DNA of 9,193 nt from Candidatus Woesearchaeota archaeon (lineage in GTDB: Archaea > Nanobdellota > Nanobdellia > Woesearchaeales > WJIZ01), in NCBI GenBank assembly GCA_018303575.1, contig JAGVXW010000007.1, forward strand, positions 1-9,193. Reading direction: 5' to 3'. The position numbers and the translations under genes are program-made. Shown piece after piece: positions 4,772-9,193 of the stretch (the stretch's first letter is position 1; every line of letters begins with the position of its first letter). The notes beneath the pieces were generated by a model. It made no database searches and was not told the DNA's origin. It was given only the letters and a program-made list of their open reading frames with translations.

Positions 4772-6310
4772 GTGGGGCTCACCAAACAACACGAGGCGCT
4801 GCTTGTAGCGGGACTCTATCTGGCCATCTTATGGTTCTGGACGCTGCCCCTGCAGGAGAATCCGCTTCCGTATGGGGAAGTGGACGCGGCGTCGCATTAC
4901 GCGGTGGCAGAATACACCACTTCCTCTGACCGAAGTATCACGACGCTGCCTTACTATATTGACGTGCGCTATGGCGATGACAACAAGTTCAAGGAGCACA
5001 CGCTCTGGTATCCGCCGCCATTCCACACTGCGCTGGCGATGGCGGCTGTGTTCGGCGGGAATATTGAACTTTCCATCTTCATCCTGAATGCCATCCTCTG
5101 CTCCCTTGTTGTCCTGGGCGTGTATTTCCTGATGCGCTCGCTCTATGGGTTTGAGGTTGGGTTTGTGTCAGCGGCGCTCGTCGGGTTCAGCTTGCGGGAC
5201 GCCTTAGTGTTCATGTGGGGGCAATGGCCTGAGAGATTCGGCTTCGCTTTCCTGCCTCTTATCTTATACTGCTTCTACCACTATGCTTCATCGCATCTTG
5301 ACGGAAACAGAAAGCCGATCTACGCGTATCTCCTCGGCTTGCTCCTGGCAGCGAACCTGTTCATCCATCCTATGACGTTCTTCCATTCTGTCGCCGCCTT
5401 GCTCTTTGTCGGAATCTTCCTTCTGATAAAGGAAAGAAGAATCTTTTTTCACATGGCCGATGTAGGAATCGCGCTCGTCATCTTCGTTCTTCTCATCTCA
5501 GTCTTTCCTTTCCAGACGATGAACGTGCTGGCGCAGACGAGCGATGTGAACGACCCTGCGGCTATTGGCGACTGGAGCCGGCTTTTTTCCTGGTACAGGA
5601 CGCCGGAAACTGATGTCGGCGCGCCTGCCGCCTATTACTCCTACAGCGCCATGGTCGCTCCTTTGTGGACAGCTTTGTTCGTCGCCTCGGGAATCCTCTT
5701 TCTCCTCCTCAAGCGCGACAGGAAGGCGATGGTGATGCTCGGGTGGCTTGTCAGCTTATACGTGATGCTGCATCTCGACATCTTCGGCATCGGAAGAGGC
5801 CACCGCAGCCTGAGCGCGACAGCGCATATTTTCTTCCCGCTCATGGTCCTCGGAGCGCTGTTCCTCGCGTCTTTTGTCCCTGAAAACCAAAAGAATCTTG
5901 CAAGGAGATGGGCGCCGTGGGTTCTTGGCCTCATCGTGCTCTTTTTCATCGTGCCTCCGGTGTATTCGGCCCTGAGCACGGCGTATCAAGGAGCCGGCAG
6001 GATTACTCCGGAGCAATTCGAATTGAGCGTCTGGATGCGGGATTTGCCGCCGAAAGAACGGCTCTTCCACGCCGGCTCCCTCAGCCTGGCGAAAACGAGA
6101 TGGCTCTCAATGGCTGGCCGGCATTACGTTCTCAATCAAGGTTTCGAACAAGGGAACTTTGAATATGTCATCCTGGACGCCTCTGACGCGGCCAAGCTCG
6201 GCAACCAGCAGTTCGTGCAGGCGCTCCAGCAGCAGGCGCAATTATTCGCGAATGTCACTCCAACCTATCAGAAAGGATTAATCTGGGTATATCAAACAGG
6301 CAGAGGATAG
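4772..6310 (+). CDS. Polytopic membrane protein, probable GT-C-type glycosyltransferase
   Basis: A 512-residue protein starting with GTG. I count about 11-12 hydrophobic segments, including roughly 8-26, 99-121, 128-148, 157-172, 184-219, 229-247, 293-313, 320-337, 350-368 and 381-399. A soluble tail of about 110 residues follows. The first external loop carries acidic residues and a histidine in GEVDAASHY (E36, D38, H42). This resembles GT-C enzymes, which use acids in that loop to handle a lipid-phosphate sugar donor. The tail (FEYVILDASDAAKL) has the alternating pattern seen after the membrane domain of such proteins. I see no WWDYG motif, so it is not an STT3/AglB oligosaccharyltransferase. 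With the GT9 gene upstream it suggests surface glycan synthesis. Family assignment comes from topology and is less certain than membrane location. Confidence 0.65.
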   Translation: MGLTKQHEALLVAGLYLAILWFWTLPLQENPLPYGEVDAASHYAVAEYTTSSDRSITTLPYYIDVRYGDDNKFKEHTLWYPPPFHTALAMAAVFGGNIELSIFILNAILCSLVVLGVYFLMRSLYGFEVGFVSAALVGFSLRDALVFMWGQWPERFGFAFLPLILYCFYHYASSHLDGNRKPIYAYLLGLLLAANLFIHPMTFFHSVAALLFVGIFLLIKERRIFFHMADVGIALVIFVLLISVFPFQTMNVLAQTSDVNDPAAIGDWSRLFSWYRTPETDVGAPAAYYSYSAMVAPLWTALFVASGILFLLLKRDRKAMVMLGWLVSLYVMLHLDIFGIGRGHRSLSATAHIFFPLMVLGALFLASFVPENQKNLARRWAPWVLGLIVLFFIVPPVYSALSTAYQGAGRITPEQFELSVWMRDLPPKERLFHAGSLSLAKTRWLSMAGRHYVLNQGFEQGNFEYVILDASDAAKLGNQQFVQALQQQAQLFANVTPTYQKGLIWVYQTGRG

Positions 6311-6371
6311 AAATGATGAACTGGATCTGGAAGTAAATGAAGCCATGAAAGAAAAAAAATAATTTTGCGAA

Positions 6372-6381
6372 GCTTTAAATA
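6372..6381 (+). promoter_or_regulatory. TATA box of the surface-protein operon
   Basis: GCTTTAAATA is centred about 42 nt before GTG 6419, predicting a short leader of about 16 nt. The leader carries the purine-rich AGGGGG at 6405-6410, 8 nt before the start codon, so this gene appears to use a Shine-Dalgarno-like site rather than leaderless initiation. The box sits inside a small AGCTT/AAGCT inverted repeat (6371-6385). Confidence 0.55.
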
Positions 6382-6418
6382 AGCTATCCTCGGAAAACGC
6401 GGTTAGGGGGTAAAATAG

Positions 6419-7237
6419 GTGAAGAAGCAGGGAAGATTAGATGCTCTTCTGGTGGCTCTGCTTGTCATCTCGCTCGTCACCCTTGTTGTTTTTGCGGCCG
6501 AGAACACTTCTGAAAAAGCACCCAACAGCATTGCGGCAGAGGAGCCGCTCCCCGAGATGCCTCCTGCGGAAGCTTCCGAAATCGTAGATACACCAACAGA
6601 AGAGCTTCCAGTCGTTCCTCCTGATGAATCACCCGCTTCTAAAGAGGTAAATTCGCTGTTAGAAGAAATATTGCCTCCCACAGACACACCAGCACCAGAA
6701 GAGTCGCCAGCTGCCGATCCTATTCCAGTAGAATCTCCTATTGTGGATATTCCCGGAAGCCCGGTTCCCGAGCAGGCCGTCTTAACGGGCTTCGCTGCGG
6801 AGTTTGCCCTAAAAAATGAAAGAGGGTTGTCCGCTAGTGTGGCAGGAAAAAGCGTTCTGGATGATGAGTTTGCACAGGTGTATCTTGACCACAATAACTA
6901 TTTCCAGGATGTTGCGTTTGATAATCTTGATGGAGTAGCGCTTAAGTCTTATGAGGTCCAAGTCGGGAACAATGAGAGGAAGCCGACGGGAATCCAAAAA
7001 GGCGTGGAAAGATATGTCATTGACGTGCTTGCCTGCAGCGACGCTGATGCGGCTTGCTGGCTACGGATAAATGGCGTCATTTTCAAGTGGGTTCCTAAGG
7101 GGGCAGAAATTCAACTAGATACCGGTACTGTTTTGAGGATTTCAGATATTCTGATCAATCAATGCAACGGAGAACAGTTCTGCGATTACTATTACGAGGC
7201 GTATGACGAGGTGGAATTGGAGGTAACTCAACGATGA
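6419..7237 (+). CDS. Membrane-anchored surface protein with Pro/Glu-rich stalk
   Basis: A 272-residue protein starting with GTG. Residues 8-26 are a strongly hydrophobic signal sequence or N-terminal anchor after basic KKQGR. Residues about 28-120 are a low-complexity stalk rich in Pro, Glu, Ala and Ser, expected to be extended and extracellular. Residues about 121-272 form a predicted beta-rich domain with four cysteines (C206, C213, C249, C255) that could make two disulfides. Motifs are CWLRINGV and CNGEQFCDYYYEAYD near the end. I recall similar Cys-bearing, beta-rich tails in secreted proteins of DPANN archaea but cannot name a family. It is the first gene of a coupled operon, ending in an ATGA overlap with the next gene. 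Function unknown; a surface or adhesion role is inference. Confidence 0.7.
   Translation: MKKQGRLDALLVALLVISLVTLVVFAAENTSEKAPNSIAAEEPLPEMPPAEASEIVDTPTEELPVVPPDESPASKEVNSLLEEILPPTDTPAPEESPAADPIPVESPIVDIPGSPVPEQAVLTGFAAEFALKNERGLSASVAGKSVLDDEFAQVYLDHNNYFQDVAFDNLDGVALKSYEVQVGNNERKPTGIQKGVERYVIDVLACSDADAACWLRINGVIFKWVPKGAEIQLDTGTVLRISDILINQCNGEQFCDYYYEAYDEVELEVTQR
7219..7224 (+). promoter_or_regulatory. Strong Shine-Dalgarno for the four-TM protein gene
   Basis: GGAGGT lies 9 nt before ATG 7234, inside the end of the upstream gene. It fixes the start at 7234 rather than the in-frame ATG at 7282 (which has GTGAG 6 nt upstream) and supports translational coupling. Confidence 0.65.
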
Positions 7238-7746
7238 AAGAAAAAATCCAAGCGCATAGGAAAAATGAAAGTGAGAATCTTATGAAAACAAAATCAAAAT
7301 GGGGTTTGAACCCTCCTGTAATCCACTTTTTAATTTCCTTGATTATCACTATGATTCTGGCATTAGTCTATCCCTTTACTTTTGCTTATCGGATTCCGGG
7401 CGCCCCTTACTCTGCTTCTGAGTTGATTTTAACTCTTCTTTATGCCATTCCATGGTCTCTGCTGGCGATTCCGGTGATTGTTAGTGCGGTTGCCTCATAC
7501 CCTATTCTAAACAAAAATATCTCACTCGGCAGAAAGGTAGCGTATACCTTATTAATGTATCTGGCGGGCGGTTTGATTATACCCCTTTTTCTTATAATTG
7601 GTGGTGTTGTGGGCGCACAGGAAGACCAAGAAGCTATTTGGGCGGCGATTATAGGACTTAATTTACTTATTCCATACACAGCACTGGTCATTGTGAATTA
7701 CACTTTCATGTGCATTTATAATACGGATAAGTTCAGAAAAAAATGA
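7234..7746 (+). CDS. Small four-TM membrane protein of unknown function
   Basis: A 170-residue protein with a basic N-terminal tail of about 27 residues (cytoplasmic by the positive-inside rule). Four membrane segments follow at about 28-48, 62-85, 102-127 and 133-160, then a basic C-terminal KFRKK. A Gly-rich bend, GGVVGAQEDQE, links the third and fourth segments. I recognise no family motif. The start overlaps the upstream stop (ATGA, 7234-7237) and the stop overlaps the next start (ATGA, 7743-7746). It is therefore co-translated with two secreted or anchored proteins and may help their export or anchoring; this is inference from context only. Confidence 0.75.
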   Translation: MKEKIQAHRKNESENLMKTKSKWGLNPPVIHFLISLIITMILALVYPFTFAYRIPGAPYSASELILTLLYAIPWSLLAIPVIVSAVASYPILNKNISLGRKVAYTLLMYLAGGLIIPLFLIIGGVVGAQEDQEAIWAAIIGLNLLIPYTALVIVNYTFMCIYNTDKFRKK

Positions 7747-8483
7747 ATCAAAGAATGGTCATACTGCTGTCTATAATCTTGCTAACCTTGCCGGTAGGCT
7801 TTGCAAGCAACGCTGTACCTGTATACAAATCCAATGTTTCTAGCAATTTCGACTATTTATTGCCTGATTGGGATTTGTTGCCATTTAAGGATATTAGACC
7901 CCTAAATGAAGAGTATATCTCTTGGGTGAATAGCACGCATGGTCAATCGTGGCATACCCATCCCACGATTTTAGGCTTTCCTGTTCCTCCGGACAAATGT
8001 CTAAGTTATAGTGCAGCGACCATGGTCGACTGGTACACGCTGGAAACTGGCAAGCCCCTCCTGTCGTACCAGAATTTCGTTAATAATCGAAGTGAAAACG
8101 GAACTAATCCGCGTGAATTAGAGGTCCCGTATCTGAACCATTCTAGAGTCGAACCTAATTTTGATTTTTTTGGTTCTGATCCAACAACGGGTGAATCAAT
8201 GCCTGATGATATCGAGGGATTCGCTGACATAATTATGGGGGATTACCCACTGTATGTAAACCAGAACGATGCCTTGCTTGGTTCTGACTACAAATTGAAG
8301 TCCGTCCCAGAAATGTATCCTGAGTTGAATTTTAAAGCTGACACTTCGGTCGGCGGTATTTTGAGAGTTTTCCCTAATTATAACCAAGTTAAGGATCTTA
8401 TTGACAAATATGGAATCGTCTATGCACGAATTAAGACAACGATTTTAGGCCCGATTCCCTCGCTTGAACCCGGCGGGCTTTGA
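7743..8483 (+). CDS. Secreted C39-like cysteine peptidase, 3' end replaced by an IS element
   Basis: The open frame gives 246 residues, but those after about 236 are read from transposon sequence, ending at a TGA inside the element's left hairpin. Residues 1-21 are a signal peptide. The block PPDKCLSYSAATMVDWY (82-98) places a likely nucleophile, C86, at the start of a helix as in papain-like C39 domains. YGIVYARI (223-230) resembles the strand that precedes the catalytic His in that fold. That His and everything after it are missing, so the product is probably inactive. Several N-glycosylation sequons (N31, N63, N115, N119, N132) fit an exported protein. The start overlaps the upstream stop by ATGA without a visible Shine-Dalgarno. 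The peptidase assignment is moderate; truncation is clear. Confidence 0.6.
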   Translation: MNQRMVILLSIILLTLPVGFASNAVPVYKSNVSSNFDYLLPDWDLLPFKDIRPLNEEYISWVNSTHGQSWHTHPTILGFPVPPDKCLSYSAATMVDWYTLETGKPLLSYQNFVNNRSENGTNPRELEVPYLNHSRVEPNFDFFGSDPTTGESMPDDIEGFADIIMGDYPLYVNQNDALLGSDYKLKSVPEMYPELNFKADTSVGGILRVFPNYNQVKDLIDKYGIVYARIKTTILGPIPSLEPGGL

Positions 8484-8514
8484 GCCCGCTGATGAAAAGC
8501 GAGCCGGAATCGGG
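8450..8514 (+). repeat. Long inverted repeat at the left end of the IS element
   Basis: CCCGATTCC-CTCGCTT (8450-8465) pairs with AAGCGAG-CC-GGAATCGGG (8497-8514): 16 bp with a 2-nt bulge, enclosing the 7-bp hairpin at 8473-8489. In the IS200 family an inverted repeat at this position acts as a terminator that keeps outside transcription out of tnpA. The same role is plausible here, although no T-tract follows. Confidence 0.65.
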
Positions 8515-8526
8515 AAGAATTCTTAA

Positions 8527-8630
8527 GGTCGTCTCCAAAAAATAAAAACGGGCGCGTGATGGTCGCGCCCTCGAAACAAAGCCCGCGATAGCGGAAGCTT
8601 TCTACCTTAAAAAACCATCGGAGAACGACC
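8527..8630 (+). promoter_or_regulatory. Structured tnpA leader that pairs the ribosome binding site
   Basis: GGTCGTCTCC (8527-8536) pairs with GGAGAACGACC (8620-8630; one bulged A). This closes a domain containing two hairpins: GGGCGCG/CGCGCCC (8550-8570), and AAAGC-CCGC / GCGG-AA-GCTTT (8578-8601). The 3' strand of the closing stem contains GGAG (8620-8623), the Shine-Dalgarno 7 nt before ATG 8631, so the fold would mask it. IS200 is known to restrict transposase synthesis by such pairing; here it is inferred from base pairing only. Confidence 0.55.
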
Positions 8631-9052
8631 ATGACAAACGAGCTTGTGAGCAGTGCGCACTCCGTCGGCGAGTCGAACCTGCACCTCTGGTCCGCGAACT
8701 GACGACAGCCTATGTCGTCGAGAAAGCGCAGGAGCTGGGAGTGCACGTCGCGGCGATCGAGTGCGGACCCGATCATCTGCATACCTTTATCGTCGGATGG
8801 AAGCGATTTTCCATTGCCGAGCTTGCGCGCCAGTTCAAGGGTTACAGTGCGTATATGATGCGCCGCGGCCATGCGTGGATGTTCGACGACAAGCTTTGGG
8901 GCGACAAGTTCTGGAGCGGTGGATACTTCTACCGCACCGTCGGAGCGGTGAACGCGGAGACGGTGAAACGCTACGTCAAGGAAGGGCAGCGCAAGCACTG
9001 GGCCGAGAAGAGTGCGGCGGGGCAGACAACGTTATTCCACTACGGCGGGTGA
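8631..9052 (+). pseudogene. tnpA: IS200-type transposase TnpA, internal deletion and frameshift
   Basis: The reading starts at ATG 8631 as MTNELVSSAHSVGESNLHL, then shifts frame near 8684-8687 and continues as PLVRELTTAYVVEKAQEL. Intact relatives, as I recall them, have about 13-14 residues (a QFTPKYRR-like strand) at this point. The copy has therefore lost roughly 40 nt and its frame, possibly by slippage between CCT repeats. The rest is preserved: the HUH motif as HLH (codons 8774-8782) binds the catalytic metal, LWGDKFWSGGYFYRTVG is the usual central block, and the catalytic tyrosine is in RYVKEGQ (Tyr codon 8972-8974). A GTG at 8741 with AGGAG at 8730-8734 could still start a 103-residue fragment with both motifs, but it would lack the N-terminal strands. 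Codon use is GC-rich, unlike the disrupted gene. Confidence 0.8.
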
Positions 9053-9067
9053 TTCTCGCCACCGACC

Positions 9068-9088
9068 CCGCGCGGCTTTAGCCCGCGG
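9068..9088 (+). repeat. Right-end hairpin of the IS element
   Basis: CCGCG (9068-9072) pairs with CGCGG (9084-9088) and GGC (9074-9076) with GCC (9081-9083), leaving C9073 bulged and TTTA as the loop. It starts 15 nt after the tnpA stop. A subterminal imperfect hairpin with an unpaired base is typical of the right end recognised by Y1 transposases. The element probably ends a few bases later, near 9095. Confidence 0.6.
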
Positions 9089-9095
9089 TAGTTCA

Positions 9096-9193
9096 GGAAG
9101 TGGCTCGTCTCTAAGTGTTAATCTATCCTTGGGGACGCATGTGATTAGTTTAACTGCTAATGATAGCCGGGGCTTTACCCATACAGACACTAT
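9096..9193 (+). CDS. Fragment of a surface protein with a PKD-like domain (broken at 5' end, runs off window)
   Basis: Downstream of the element the frame starting GSGSSLSVNLSLGTHVISL and continuing TANDSRGFTHTDT is open to the end of the window. The LS-x-GTHVISLTANDS-x-G pattern matches the last strands of PKD/Ig-like beta-sandwich domains, common in secreted surface proteins. The first strands of the domain are absent because the transposon lies in their place. The frame coincides with that of the peptidase gene across the element, so both could once have been one gene, but the sequence between the two known parts is missing. Confidence 0.5.

Larger units (their letters stand above)
8450..9095 (+). 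mobile_element. IS200-type (IS200/IS605 group) insertion element, degenerate
   Basis: A GC-rich block of about 645 bp within AT-richer flanking sequence. It carries a decayed HUH/Y1 transposase gene, no tnpB, and a hairpin near each end. The left hairpin is GCGGGCT/AGCCCGC (8473-8489). The right is an imperfect hairpin with a bulged C (9068-9088). Both share GGCTTT followed by AGCCCGC or GCCCGC, as expected for Y1 elements that recognise single-stranded hairpins. Such elements make no target duplication, so exact ends cannot be read from one copy; the left edge near 8450 and right edge near 9095 are estimates. Confidence 0.75.

Noticed and set aside
6311..6371. Short frames and an A-rich run after the membrane protein gene
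   Set aside because: Too short to support a gene, and there is no hairpin with a T-tract for a terminator on the plus strand.
8420..8998. Minus-strand open frame of 192 codons through the IS element
   Set aside because: It is the complement of the high-GC transposase region; the plus strand shows HUH and tyrosine motifs in the expected order.
1..9193. CRISPR array, att sites or replication origin
   Set aside because: No regularly spaced repeats, no tRNA-linked direct repeats and no origin-like repeat cluster seen.

Overview
The window looks like archaeal DNA, most likely from a DPANN-type genome (Woesearchaeota-like), although lineage cannot be proven by eye. The evidence is promoter architecture. 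Seven boxes of the form (A)ACCTTTAAATA, or close variants, precede the genes or an RNA-like hairpin, and three plus-strand genes (GT9, Fic, membrane protein) start about 27 nt from the box centre, as leaderless archaeal genes do. Genes are tightly packed. The IS200-type transposase remnant begins with a sequence style (MTNELVSSAHSVGESNLHL) that I associate from memory with such genomes.

Layout. (1) 2-88: 3' tail of an unidentified gene. (2) 128-1172: a HEPN/MNT toxin-antitoxin-type pair, with the winged-helix nucleotidyltransferase first and the HEPN protein overlapping its 3' end. (3) 1202-2004: a DUF3800 (RNase H-like) gene on the minus strand, bracketed by two copies of a 34-bp promoter block. 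The left copy drives no plausible protein but sits just upstream of an 85-bp, three-stem inverted repeat that could be a small RNA. (4) 2027-3241: a family 9 glycosyltransferase, then an AT-rich spacer with a hairpin/T-tract terminator and a second palindrome against the next TATA box. (5) 3390-4724: a class II-type Fic protein (N-terminal inhibitory motif, intact Fic motif, C-terminal winged helix). (6) 4772-6310: a polytopic membrane protein resembling GT-C glycosyltransferases. (7) 6419-8450: a three-gene, translationally coupled operon for cell-surface proteins (anchored Pro/Glu-rich protein, four-TM protein, secreted C39-like cysteine peptidase). (8) About 8450-9095: a GC-rich IS200-type element with a decayed tnpA and a heavily structured leader, cutting off the peptidase gene. 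(9) 9096-9193: a PKD-like repeat of a surface protein.

Together this is an accessory region. Regulatory or conflict modules (HEPN/MNT, DUF3800, Fic) are interspersed with surface-glycan and surface-protein genes, and one of those has been broken by a transposon. The most unusual non-coding signals are the duplicated promoter around DUF3800, the hairpin RNA candidate at 1250-1334, the palindromic candidate operators before the MNT and Fic genes, and the base-paired ribosome binding site in the transposon leader. No single obviously new multi-gene system is demonstrable from sequence alone.
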